Positions 46,220 through 59,243 of a stretch of DNA of 64,000 bases are shown here, piece after piece (the first letter of the stretch is position 1; the number at the start of each line of letters is the position of its first letter). The DNA comes from Paragyromitra xinjiangensis (lineage: Eukaryota > Ascomycota > Pezizomycetes > Pezizales > Discinaceae), in the NCBI GenBank assembly GCA_038503065.1, contig JBCAMK010000002.1, positions 2,604,001 through 2,668,000 of the forward strand, read 5' to 3'. The notes below the pieces were generated by a model that worked only from the letters and a program-made list of their open reading frames with translations, was not told the origin of the DNA and ran no database searches. The translations under genes and the position numbers were made by a program.

Positions 46220-48528
46220 TCTGTACTTGATGGGATTGCGTTGGTGGTGGGAAATAGAAATGGTAGAAAGGTGAAACGGGGGTCGAAAGGAAAAGGGGGA
46301 TGGGTAGCGAGAAAGCTTGATGCAGGAATGAGGATTGAGTGGAGGTGAAACCGCCGAATCACGTGATGGCTCTCTCTGCGACCCGTTATGGGAAAAAGTG
46401 GTTTTACAAATCTCCACCAAAAGATAACTGGAAAGGAGTGATTGAATTTGTACGTCATCTGGAAACGATCTGATAAGGTTGGCCACGTTCTGACAATTTC
46501 TGCAGGTCAACAGATATATGCACGACACTTCATCGTGCGGGATCTCTTGCTCTTTAGCTTTTTAAAAACTCCATGTTCATCGTGAAGAGTGGTGGGAATA
46601 GACTACCTCGGTGTTCATTTCCTTTAGATCTGATCGCCATACTAATTAGCGGCCGCCGGCCTTCCTGAGACATGGCTTTGCGGCTTAAAGATAATCACGA
46701 TCGTAAGTGATAACAATCAGATAAGCGAGAAATAAAGTTACCTCTAGCCTTATGATCACGGCAAGTGGCATGTACCGTAAGAGATTGATCTATAGATGCT
46801 TACTGAATGATACTGGAGTACAGTATTGAGGATTCGGTGGGATGTTATCGGGTTGCAGTTTGCTATACCTGTAGGGGTTGTTTAGAGACGTATTAGTGAG
46901 ATTTGTTTGTCGTGCAGTGCCATACCAGTGCAAAGTGATGCAATGAAATCTAAGGAGGTGGTAGAGGGAGAGTGTAGTCTCAATAGCTGGGCAGGAGACG
47001 TCACAACGCAGTTATCTCACGACCCCTTTAGAACTAGATGTCAAATCAATAGTGAAAACATAGCGAATCTGCAATATTACAATTAATTCGATGCTGCAAG
47101 CTCCCACAAATTCCGAGGTCCTAAATGAAAGCTGCAGTCAGCAACAATAGAAATAAAACCTAGTCCTTAGAAATTATGTTATTCCACCGGTACCCCCAGG
47201 CTGAATGTTACCAGAACTAGCTGCTTCGTAAAAACATTTCCCAAACAGTCACCACAAACTCCCGTATATCCTTAATGACGCCTGCATAATCTCACTAACC
47301 AAACCTTACGAACAAAAGTACGTCCAGACTTACATCCAGACTTACATCCATAAGCATTCAGCCCTACCGAGAACGTTAACTCCATCGCAGACTTGTCTAG
47401 ATCTCACCAAAACCTCATACCTCGGTACCAAGGCTGAAAGAAAAAAAAGAATCCAAAATCAATAAAAAAACTGGATAGAATATTACACCGTACCGTATCG
47501 GCCATGCCGCCCTACCAGATTACCCGGCGATATTTGATTCGACCGGATAGCTCCGTCTTTAGTGAGTTGGACGTGCCGAGGTAAGATTCAATATTACTAA
47601 CCATAGTCCACCACTCTATGTTTGCATCACAACGCATTCGGCTACGGAAGGAAACGTTATGGGTGAGGCTCTGGCTCTAGAGACTTAGTTAAGACAGGGA
47701 AGAGTTTTTTCTGGAAGCGGGAGCAGCCTTATTTCCATTCTGGGTTTTGTGGTATCTTTTCTGTTGTGGAGTTTGTACAGGATTTTAGGGGCTGTTGTTG
47801 GATTTGTATTTGGGGCTTCTTCGCGGGTGTTGATCGGGTATTCTGGATATGACATTGCTTTCTGTCATTGAGTGGCTTAGGCCAGTGATCAATGAAGTGT
47901 TCTGTTTACTGGATCGCAGAACTGGAACTTTAATTTCGGAAGATGTAGTGAAATTAAGCTGTGACAAATAATACGTATGCACCTGTTAAATTTCTATCTC
48001 TACGTATACGTATACAATCGCTTTAGCACTGCTGCAGCTGCAGCCTACAACTTGTATAATGAGATAAGCTATGGTCTCAAAGAACAATTCTTAAATTTGT
48101 GTTTTATTTCCAGCGAATCATAAAACACCAGAGCGTTGCCGAGGCCGTCACGTCAAACCATCTCACCAGGCGAAAATCCTCTGGGGAACCAACCCTTCTT
48201 GCAAGAATCCCAAGGTAACACAACTCCGCCACATCCGGTAACGCATCCACCACTCCCGGCCCGCATAGAACCAGCCGGCAACGTTCCGAACAATCCTTGA
48301 TGACATCGATGCCGACCACGGCCAGTCCGATGGAAAAATGTTTGGCCGACTACTGCTCCACCATGCGTGACAAAGGTCGGCCCGAGCAGGGTGAGGTTCC
48401 AAACCTCAACGCTGGGGATATAAGTAGAGGGTAAGCTTCGGTAGAGATGAGGATATTCATCAGTTAGAAGTGTTGTATTAGAAGTACAGTCAGGATACAT
48501 TTATTATTGCCTTTATCATTCGTTTAAT
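46220..48528. other. 2.3-kb intergenic region upstream of the bZIP gene
   Basis: Divergent promoters of the disordered protein (-) and the bZIP gene (+). Small palindromic words are present (TACGTATACGTATAC at 48002-48016 and CTGCAGCTGCAG at 48031-48042) that could be factor sites, with no direct support. The open frames 48104-48500 (-) overlap the probable bZIP promoter and have no recognisable domain. Confidence 0.5.
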
Positions 48529-49634
48529 ATGGAGAAATACGAAGCTTCAGGTTCTGCGCCACCTACTCGTTACGAAGACGAAGAAAGAGAGCTTGCGACT
48601 ACTACTGATCCGAAGAGAAGACGTCAGATTCAGAATCGCATAGCTCAGAGGGTCTACCGTACGTTTTATTCCAAAATCCGGGTTTTAATTCATGATGTTG
48701 GGGCGTGACACTACAACCCTAACCCTGCGTAACGCTAGCGTTACTTGATGCCACGCTTCATGGATTGGCACTCGCTAACGTTTTCATATTGTGATTTCCA
48801 GGCCAGAAACAAAAGAGACGACTACTAGATCTCGAGGAACAAGCATTAAGCAAAAAACGCGCCGCCCAGTCCGAGTCTGATCCAAGCTCTGATCAACGTC
48901 TCCCGTCAAACCTCACAGATGAACAAGCCGATGAGTATGCATCCTGGACCCCGCTGGCTATGACCTACCCATTCGCAAACGCTGTCGCCAAACGTATTAG
49001 TCCAGTCCAGTCTACAGAATCTTTCAACACGGTCCTCCCCGAGCCTGTCGCCCCGTCTAAATCATTCACCTCCCTCAACGCTGGACAGAGAGCTATCGGG
49101 TTACACCCAGGAGCAGACGACGTCCCGTCTGATCTAAAGTTTATAGCAATCGGCATAGTCTCCATCAAAACTGCCGTCCTTACAAATCTATCGATTCTCG
49201 GGGTCACACCGGAGCACTACGCGCTCGATGATGCAGCCTCTCCATTCTCGGAAGGTGGTGGCGCGAATATATCGTTGATTAAGCAGCGAGCGCCAGATCT
49301 TGCACCTACACAGCTTCAGCTGGAGATTCAGCATCATCCGTATATTGATGTTATCCCGTTTAGTGAGTTTCGGAATAATATACTCTTAGCGCTTGATTCG
49401 GATGCGTTGGATGAGGAGGAGCTGTGTGGGGATGTTGAAAGGTATCTTAGGATTTGGGGCAGGTTGGTTTGGGATGCGAGATCGTATGAGTTTGCACTGG
49501 AGTTTTTGGAGAAGTGGGGGTGGTTGGTTGATGGTGATGTGGTGGGGGTGTCGAATTTTTGGAGGGCGCAACGGGGGGAGTCGTTGTTTGGGGTGGATCG
49601 GAAGGGGAAGGGAATGGCGGATGATATGGAGTAG
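48529..49634 (+). CDS. bZIP transcription factor with DUF3425-like C-terminus
   Basis: Two exons, 48529-48658 and 48802-49634, encode 320 residues. The basic region KRRRQIQNRIAQRVYRQKQK (residues 29-48) carries the bZIP signature N-x2-A-Q-x3-R (Asn36, Ala39, Gln40, Arg44); the intron splits the codon for Arg44. The zipper is very short (LLDLEEQAL), with no further leucine heptads before a polar linker. The C-terminal half, about 140-310, with SEFRNNILLAL and WGWLVDGD-x-W-x2-QRGE motifs, matches what I recall of the DUF3425 region of fungal Yap-like/AflR-associated bZIP factors. Targets are unknown. With so short a zipper, dimerisation may rely on the C-terminal domain. The start ATG fits the usual short acidic leader. 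Confidence 0.9.
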
Positions 49635-50691
49635 GGGGTGAGTGGTTGGATGGTTTCTGTTGGTTTTGGGGTGATGGTTCTTGCATAGCTGGATGTATGT
49701 TTTCAATTGGGTTGTGTGTTTTGTGATGATTGTTTTTGAGATTTGTTTGCTTCTCTTGTTTTAGATTGTGGATTTCATAGATTGCATGAAACTTTTTTTA
49801 CACATCACCTTAAAGTTGTTAGGAGATCATGTACTCTAAACTTTACTTCCCGGGTCCCCTGATCCATCCATCTCATATGATCTAACCCGTAGATCCTACT
49901 CGAACGCTTTTTGGCCGACCAGAACTAAGTCCAACCAATCGCAGCACCTGGAGTGGGATTATACTTTCTTCCCCGCATAGCACATCTGCCGGTAAGTGTT
50001 CCCCAGTTTCAGCTAATATATTAGGTTGTCTGTGTGGAGTATATGCAGTTTATGGGGTTTGGGTTCAGTTGCTATATTGGGTTTCTGCTTGCTGTAGCTT
50101 AGGCTAGATCTTCACGGCCTATGCTTCACTTTCTAGCTGGGGTTGTTTTTTCGGGGTTATACTGTGTGGCTTGGGTTAGGTAGATCAAAGTCTCTTTTGT
50201 TACCATTTAGCTAGAAAAGAATAGAAAGACTAGGGCCGTGCCAACACAAAGTTGAAAATACTGATATTCTAGTTATATGATATGGAGGTGGTCATTCTGG
50301 ACATGGTTTTTTGGTTTTAAGCGAAGGCTGTCAAGCATAGGTGGGCTGGAATATTGTTTTGAGTTTCGTTATTATGGATTCTAGATTAGGGTATATATAT
50401 TTAGTTGAAGGGTAATACCTCGCAATAGCACACCGATATCACCATCCGCCAGTTGTACTGAGTACCTTCCCAACTTTCGGTTTTCATTTTCATTCATTTT
50501 TTCTCCCTGCACGGCGGGTGTCGTAGTTACTCAATGAATGAGTGAATTAATCAATCAGATCAAGCTCCCACCGTAGAGCTAAAGCATGGTTTGAAATTAG
50601 GAGTTTAATTTGACTACTCAATTATCTGCAGGTATGAGTATTGGGGTATCCAAATTTCAAAACTAATTAAACCAACGCTCTCCAACTCCAC
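49635..50691. other. Convergent intergenic region
   Basis: 3' flanks of the bZIP gene (+) and the LPMO gene (-), T-rich. I see no open frame or repeat worth calling. Confidence 0.6.
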
Positions 50692-51888
50692 TCAGCCGCA
50701 AATCCCACTCTTACAAACCAAAGAATCCGAACAATCATTTTCATCAACACAAGCACTTCCCGCGCAATGGCCCGGCCATGCGCATGTAGCAGATGGAGTA
50801 GTAGCTGTAGTAGTAGACGAAGCAGGACGAATTGAGGTAATGAAAGTCGTAGAAGCAGTCTCTCCAGTAAATATATCGTCTTGTGCTCCATTTGAGAATC
50901 CCCACTTGGAATTATAAGATGGCTTCTGGTAATAATCCCCACTGAAGACAATATTGGAATTGTCGTTGGCCCAATACATCGGCTGCTTGGGTCCCAAAAC
51001 GCAGCCGCCATTAGGGCAGTATTTAGGGGGGGTTGGCTTGCCAATAGCCGCAGTTGAGGTAGCTCCTGTAACGTTGCACTCAAATCCGGTCATGTACTAC
51101 GGAGAATTAGCTAGAGCATTTTATACTTAAGATCGGGGTTGAGATGATACCATTTCGTTTTGCGACGCTTGTCCTTGCCAAAACCAGGCACATGTACACT
51201 TCCCGTTAGGACAAGCTGGCATCTTGGCTGGGACTGAAAAGGTTGTTTTTAGATCCCGGACACAGTTGGTGTTGACAGAAAAGATGGTGAAATCTTCTGG
51301 CTTCACATCGTCGGCGTTGTCCTTATAAGCAATAGCCAGACCGCACCCAAGAATCTGGGAAGGATCAATAGGGTCTCCAGCATGGTAAGAGCCGACTGGC
51401 AAATTTACGTTAGCTTTGAGGGATCTTTTCAAATGTGGCGGAAGTAGGGGCATACTATCAACAGGACATGCGGTTTTCCCGTCACCTTCTGTTCCGTAAC
51501 TGAAGAAGTATACAATTATAAGGATGCCATTCGATCTGTGGGGGTATTTTTGAAAGCTGTGAGTGGGGACTTACGAAGTATAGGCTTTGTTACATGCGAG
51601 CTCAACAGTAACTGACCCTCCTGCAGGCAACGCCATGGGGCTACCAGTAGGTTTCTTATCCAGGTTTCCTATATAATGGTTAGTTTTAATCTCAACTAAG
51701 ACCATGTCGCCATAGGAATAGAAAGAGAGTGACATACCATGAAACCACCACTCGTTGAATGGTAACCCGCTCATCGGTGTCACGAGGGTATAGCCATCGC
51801 CATCGAAGTCGAATACTGAAGGATTCCAAAGTCCTATATGGCCAAATGCCGCCGGAAGTAGCGCAAGAAATAAAGTCTTCATGTACAT
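50692..51888 (-). CDS. Secreted AA14-like lytic polysaccharide monooxygenase
   Basis: Four exons, 51888-51738, 51668-51575, 51499-51151 and 51096-50692, encode 332 residues. A signal peptide (MYMKTLFLALLPAAFG) is followed directly by His17, which after cleavage would be the N-terminal histidine that binds copper in all LPMOs. The sequence then follows the AA14 pattern as I recall it: HIGLWNPSVF, NEWWFHGNLD, LPAGGSVTVELACNK, YHAGDPID (candidate second copper His, mature residue 105), GCGLAIAYK, DFTIFSVN, CPNGKCTCAWFW and GFECNVTGATS. AA14 enzymes oxidatively cleave xylan on cellulose. A cysteine-rich C-terminal tail (GHCAGSACVDENDCSDSLVC) follows a Thr/Ser linker. A second in-frame ATG at 51882 would shorten the signal by two residues. 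Confidence 0.88.
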
Positions 51889-54800
51889 TTTTGTTTAAAA
51901 GAGTGCACGTGATTGAATAAATGGGGAAAGAATTTTTAGGAAATAATAATAGGCGGGCAGCACGGCCAGCGAGCTAGAGTGAGTCGAAGAAGGAACGAAG
52001 GAACGAAGGAACGAAGGAACGATAGAAAAGCAGCTGGCAGATGGCTCAAAGTATTGCTGATGATGGTAGAAACATTGGGGACCAAAGGAGGCCTTTATAT
52101 TATGGAAATCTATATAAAATACCAATTATGACCGGGAAACTCCCAGCTACCTGCATTCCAGAGTTATAGGATAGCCACCCACTGCTAGCTTCCATGTACT
52201 CTCGCCTTAAGGATGACAGCCAAGGCTTCTTTAGACATGTTAGGCATGCTGAAGGTGTACTCGGTAGTGATTAGATTATCGCTACAGCAAATTTTGCATG
52301 ATTAATCGGAGGCCTAGGCTAATGCAAAAACTTACTACGACTAGCTGAAATGTTAGGACCTGCGAGAATCCACAGTACTCTCATGGAAGTGGTACTAATT
52401 TTGAGATTAGTAAGATTACCAATCTTTAAATCAATTATTACGGTATTTGAGTCCTAAACCTGGACCTTGTCAAGGCACTGACAAGACACTAGGTTTAAGC
52501 TTGTGTTGCATCTTGAGCCTATGTGTCAAGATCTTCAGGGACCAATACAAGTGAAGTTAAAGTATTCCGGACAGTTTAGCAAGGGTCCCCCCCCCCGCAC
52601 AATCGTGAGGATTTTGGCGCCTACTTTGACTAAGCCTTTCGAATTAATCTAATACTTTAAGCTGTTAAGTTGTCATGATGGATGCGGCAGGCTGTGCTTA
52701 GGTAGGGTACCTTATTCCTATTATGCGCTGATCTTCCAAATTTAGTCCTTAATTATAAGCTTGGGCGCGCCTATGGTTATCCTGTTTCCCTATTATTCTT
52801 CTAAACTATCTACTACCGTAGAGCAGAATGCATAATGGTTAGTGTATTATAAATACAAAGTGTTCAGGTACCTTTAGGGATCTGCATTGAATTAGCTTTC
52901 TGGCGCGATGATTCGAATTCGTATCTCCGACAGGAGTTCCTTACCAGGGCTATGCCGGATTTTCACACTCTTCACCTCTTAACGCCACAGATCGCCACAG
53001 ATCGCCATTACTTACTATAGCATACATGATCTCAAATGGTAGATCAAACTATGAGAAAGAAGGAAGGAAATCTTGATTGTTCGTATGCAACAAGATTCAT
53101 TCCATGCTCCTCCAAGTCTGATCCCTATCCTCCTATATATACTTTCACTCCTTAATTCTCAGAACTACACACTAAATGGTACTCCTGGTAATACAAGCTA
53201 AACTCATCATGTGATCCACACATAGGTTTCCCCATGTGATTTCCTTCGTTGCTTCCTGATTACTCATCACCATGGTTTTCAGCCTTAAACGTGGGCAGCG
53301 ACTGTGAGATCGGCTCTCGGTTACCTAGGCATAATAACCCTTATATTTAAGTAGATACATGTAACCATGCAAATGTTAGCGCTTACTAGGATCTACTAGT
53401 TCATACGGCAATATTAAGCTTATATCCTCGGTACTGCTGACCCGACCTAGGTTGCGTTAAAGCAATTTTGGCAAGCATGGGCCCATATGGGTACGTCTCA
53501 TGAATATGCTTAATTTCATGTATATAGAGCATTACTACTAGTAGTCTAGTGGGCAAGGGGTGAGCCCCATTGAGGGCAAAATTTGAAGACCCAAGAGCCG
53601 ACAATGAAATAGTATCTAAGACTTTAAAGTATAGATCGCTCCAGGTTGGTTATGGGTGCGCATCCAAGTACTACTGTCGCATCACCATTCAATATCCTGG
53701 CGCACAACCCAAACTCCTATCTAATTCTTAAAATTGTGTAAGAGTTTGTTACTGAAACATTGGGTGGATCTTTCCGGCCGCGATGGTGAATCTAGCTACC
53801 TTCCTACTTTGTTAAGAATAAGTGCCTAGGGGTGTGTCAAGACACCCATGTAAGGCGCTTCACTATTTGATACGTGCCTAAATTGAATTTATTCTTAGAT
53901 ACATCAGCATGCATATGCCCAGACTGCCGGTATCTAGTATATAGAACAGGGAATTAGAGAATCCTATGCCTCGCCACAAAAAATTTCTTAGCTGGCCACT
54001 AGCTCCATAGGAAATCTCCGCCGATTTCGTCGATCTAGTCAGAGAGGGCATAAACTGGAGCTCCTTCAACATGATCTCTTAGTAAATTCCAAGATTAATG
54101 ATCTAGGATGTTCTAAAATTAGTGCCCACTTGTGTACAATAATATAAATATAATACAAGGAGAACGTTTCTTATGCCCCGATTGAAAATTTACAGGGACT
54201 AAAACTCAACTCTAGAGAGAACTACATATGCATGTATATATGGCCAAAATCCGCTCATGGCCAACGCAAAACCAAGTGCTCCTCTAGGGACTTAAGTGCT
54301 ACTCTTAGACTTGATCCTAGTCGTCAAAGGCCTAAAAGAATCCTATGCCCGAAACACGGGACTGGGTTTATTAGACGGGCAGGCTCCCCTCGTTGGGTTA
54401 AAGGTGGCCACAGGATAGTAGCCGATTTAGTAGCCTGAATGTTTTGAACTGGATGACAGATTAAAATCATTCCTGGGCCTAGAATACTATGGTACGAAGG
54501 CATTTCGTAAATGCCAGATATAATAAAACAAAGAGAAATCGTGTAAACTAACTCTATAGAGTAGATACACAACTAAACTGAGTACCGGACATTAAAATTG
54601 GAGCCTAGATTATATTAGGGCTAGATGTATATATTATCTAGCGGAAATCTACTTATCTATCTATCACCCGTCATACGTATACGTAACGCTGGGAAATGCA
54701 TATTATACCAACTGGACCGATATAAGCTCGCCGGTACGGTAGTAGGCGCCTTCTGGTAGTACCGATCTTGTGAGTGAATATAGGATCAAGTACGCAGGAA

Positions 54801-57800
54801 CCATCATTCTAGTTGCACGCCCTAAGCCCGGGTATAGTGGTTCGAGGTATAATAATCGTAGTGGATGATATTTGCCTGTATGTTGATACGCTGTGGCTGG
54901 GGCAAGAACTACATGTAGTTTCGATATTTTCTGATAGTCTTTTTTCTTCATGTTTTTGCTGTATATCCCTTGGGTAGAGTTAGTTTCTACCGTGAACGCA
55001 TGATCCACAGAATCTCATATCTATATCTATATACATCTTCAGGGCCCTTGACTAGGTGGGTAGGCATAGGGATGGGTTTTAAACCCCTAAGCTTAAGTGC
55101 AAAACAGTGCTATTTACGCACTCGAGCTCGCCCACGGAGTGATTTTCTCCTGTCCCTAGCCTTTATAGTTGTCCCAAAAACTCGCTTTAGTAGAACTACG
55201 AGTTGTCGGTATGACAGCAACATTAGTAGCTATAGGCGGGAACCTTTAACCTTCTACACTCAGAATAACACTTCGGAACTTGATGTGATGGAATATGCTG
55301 CTTGACTATGTAATCTTCTTTTTTCCTGGCTTTGTTCATTTTCATTATTAATACAGTGAGTCTAACAGTATGATCAAATAAGTTAATTTTGACGTATTTT
55401 TGCCTCTCGGGTTTACCACTTTATGAAACTTGAATTATACACCGCACTGCAGCGGTGTAGGTTATCAACATAAGATTTGACCTCAAGGCCTCACACAAAT
55501 GAAGGAGGTTTATAATTACTATGTAGAGGTTTCCTATCACAAACTATTAGCATGAAAGGTGGTTATTTTAGGGAAAAATAACCCCGTCTGCCAACTGATC
55601 ATAAGTTGACACGTCTGTATGTCCATTTCAGCAGCCATGAGATATGGATGCTAATAAGAGCGAGAGGCCTGTGTCAACCCTATGCGTTGTTCTTCAGTAT
55701 CAAGTATTGTTATATGAGGAGAGAGGTGTTTATTATTCTGAATGAAAAACTAACTACACAGTGTGTTCCTGCCCTTATTTACTCCCTTGCTCGAGCTCCT
55801 ACTACCCATTCCCTTATTATAATCATCCCCATATATCGGGCACCTTCAAAGGTTATCCCGGTTCCGATCATACTATTCTCCCGTCGGTCAAACGTTCTTC
55901 CCGATCACATGATATTGTTTCATTCGCCCCCTTCAACACCAAGTAGCTTTACTACTTACATTTAAGAACGTTTCTAATCATGCCACATGAAGGTTGTGCA
56001 GATCGAGAGATGTCAGTTTCTCGTCTGTTTGCCCGCGGTAGACAAGTTTATAACCTAATAACACCAAACTTCTTTCCTTAAGAAAAAATAAATAGTTGAA
56101 TAGCTAGTGATTACCAACAAGTAATATGCCTTTCTCACTACTAAACATGCGGATAGCTATGGAGCCGTCTGGGCCGAATATACTCGACATTAAAAGCCGT
56201 AATGCACCCACCATATAATATGGCGAAGGGTGAAGGGATTCGGTATTGTTGGCTCATGTGAGAACACAGGGTGTATTAATGTAATATAATATTTTTAGAC
56301 TATATTATCACAAGTCATCACCCGGAGACGATCCTTTTTTAGAGATAACACCCCGACACATTTTGCCCCAGGGGACTATCCCATGATGGTCGTTTATCCC
56401 TCTCCTTTCCCTCATAATCTGAGACACGTACTAAGCCCCTAAATGACACGAAATCTCAGTTGAATGCTTTTGGATCGCTTGTAGTCAGTGGTTGGAAAAT
56501 TTCGGTTCATACTATATCCCACTGTGAGTTTTAGGTGCAGCTTTTCCGGCGTATCGTAACATAATTCATGTAGACAGAATATTATAGTTTTTAGCTCGGG
56601 AGGAACCTCGGGTGCTCTAGATCTATGCCTCAGATTGCAATTGGCATACCCTCACCGCCGGCTCTATGCATATCTAGAGTATAGCAATAGCGAGCAATGA
56701 AACAGCACAGGGCACCTGGCAGTATCGAAATCACCCAGAGCCCCAGAACTATTGCCGCAAGTCATAAAATCTTCCCAGGAGAGCACCAAAAGCAGTAGCC
56801 TATAGAAATATGATTTCCAGAACTGACTGTACTCTTATATGAGGGGGATTTTATTGTATCTGATAGCAACGAGGTAGCGCTTAATTCACAATCGCACGCC
56901 GCACCCCTCAGACTTACAGCCAATCGTGACTGGTGTGTCTCGAAGCGTGATTGAGGTACCCCACATTATCGGTCTTAAGTTTTATATTGACCCGAGATGT
57001 ATATATAGCGTACACATACATATCGCTCAAGATGCTGAGGTTCTCTTGACACCATAACGCCTTATTGAATACGCAGTTCTCGTATTTAGAAACATAGTAG
57101 CCGACAACCGAAAAAGAGCCGCTTAAGGTGCCAACTACATGTAGTTTTCTAGCCACCTTTTCTTAGATCTAGGCCCTTTGTGCTTTTTCTTCAAACCTTG
57201 AAAGACAATAAAACACCCCTTTCCAGTCGCCGAGAAGCCCAAGTCGCACGACAGCTAGAAATCATGTGGTACGTACGTACCTCTGCACCATACTCTAGGT
57301 AATCAACACAAAGTGCCTGTTTGGAGACATATTGAATGGGCTACTTTGTGGCTCCATAATGAACCCAAATTTAAGTATTGCAAACTGGGCTGCTAAGAAC
57401 ACTGTTCATCCTGTGTCCTAGTCTCTGGTAAGTCTCCCAAGAATCCAGAGGTTGATTTAGGAAAGGCAATAAAGTTAGGGTTCTCATCGTCCTAGACCAG
57501 CAAAGAGATGCTTTGAAACATTTGACTAAGTGGGGTCTTCGGTTAAGGGAAAAACTCTTCCTGTTGTATGTACTATAAATCGGAGGCCAAGACGTACTCC
57601 GGCTTTAGTTGCCCAGCATAGAGACAGATGCCGCAGAAATGTTAAGTGTGCATCATATGCATGCCATTCACCCATCGCTACAGCCCCAGACGAGACTGGA
57701 TGATAAACAGGGGCTCAGCCTCAGCACTAAACTAAGTACCGTGTTGCTAAACCAGATCCACCCACTCTAGCCAACTCTCAAAACTTCGGTCCTAGTTCGG

Positions 57801-59243
57801 GCCAACAAGAAGGAGCTGGGGCTGTTTACGCGAAGTATTCTCCACCAATCTACGGGTGAGCGAAACCTCCATCTAGCCTAAATCAGACGCCCGGCCGCAG
57901 CCAGCCTAGTCGCTTAAAAATACCAGAACCTGAACTTGACGACTGTCGCGCCAAATGTACCGGTACTCGGTCTGCCGCCCAAGCCATGCGCCGAGCCTCA
58001 AAGGTACATATGTGGAAATGAGCTCAGATAGGAGTGCCGAACTTGAATAGTGGGCCAGGTCAAAATCACTGCTTGATCTGCAGTTCTCCCCAGCCGGATC
58101 AGCGATCGATTCAGATACTGGATTCTTGGTGGGCTTTGCGAACCGTTAACACTCCCTAGATCTCCTTCCTGTTTATGCTTTTTCCGCAAATGGATATCGG
58201 CTCGAGCTCGAGATGCCGTATTTTTTTTATGTATGGTTTTAATCAACTACATTCAATGTTATCGTTGCCAGCTGCAGGAGTATCACGAGCAACAAAATTT
58301 ATTATGAGGATGCCAAACTCGGGCACCTGCATAGATTGTGCTGTGGGTAAAGTGTCTTTGATTACATGTAAATTACGGATGAGGCTCTAATTCCCGCTTC
58401 CGCGAGTGCGGCTGACCTACGGGGTAGTCGAGGATTTTTATCCGCGCCGCCGAGGTATTCTAATCCTCAGCCTCGTTTAGCGCACCAAAGATTTTCTCGA
58501 GTGAGTTGAGATGATCATAGCTTTTCACTCGTTTTCAAGTTATTGGATGGGCTCTGAAAATGACTCCGAAGCCCGGAGGCGGACGGATTAGGTAATACTA
58601 AATTTTCTAAAATAAAATTAGATAGAAGCTATGCTTACATGCATATGCGTGTGGCCAAAATTCTTAGTTGAAGCTTCCTAGCTATAGGCCATGTGCAATT
58701 GCGGCGAGGCAGCATGAATAAATTGTTGTGGTGTTTGCCAAGACTTATTTGCAGAACTTTGCAACACTAAAACTTGTTCGAACCGTATCGATCATCACAT
58801 CGTGGCGGTACAAAGACAGGGAAGACTAATGCCAAGTCTGATAGCCAGTAAAGCCTGGGATCGGCCAGACACATCCGAAGAGTCACCAACAGGATACGGA
58901 TTGATATCAAGTCTGCTGTTCTCTGCTGGTTTCTTCTATACGTCAATGTGGCTCGGGATGTGCTGCAGTGGGACGGGGGGATAGCTGCATGCTAGCCTTA
59001 TGTATCTCATTTCTATTGTCCCGCCACTATGCCTAGGAGGCCTTATTCGTCGGGATGACGACCATGCCAGCACGGGGTTTTGCAGGCGCACGTACATTTA
59101 TACCCTTGATTCCACTCTCAAGAACTGGGCCTCAATCTCTACCAACAAAGTTTCGCAAACCAAAAGCTCGTTTCATGCCAAACGTCTAAAACTTCAAGTG
59201 CCATGCAACCAACATAATTCTCTCTACTCCAGACACTTTTGAC
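51889..59243. other. Gene desert of about 7.4 kb
   Basis: No supported gene. All open frames are under about 120 codons and none has a recognised domain. Contents noted: an 8-bp tandem repeat (51989-52022), a run of about ten C (near 52587-52596), short palindromes including ACTACATGTAGT near 54908 and CTACATGTAG near 57137, and many TA-rich words. No transposase-, integrase- or reverse-transcriptase-like motif was seen in the frames given. It may be decayed repeat sequence, but I could not recognise a parent element. Confidence 0.5.
51989..52022. repeat. 8-bp tandem repeat (GAAGGAAC)
   Basis: About four copies of GAAGGAAC in tandem, roughly 100 nt upstream of the LPMO start codon and so within its probable promoter or leader. 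Confidence 0.9.

Noticed and set aside
52890..52950. Possible tRNA or SINE from a B-box-like GATTCGAATTC
   Set aside because: No acceptor, anticodon or T-stem pairing can be drawn around it on either strand.
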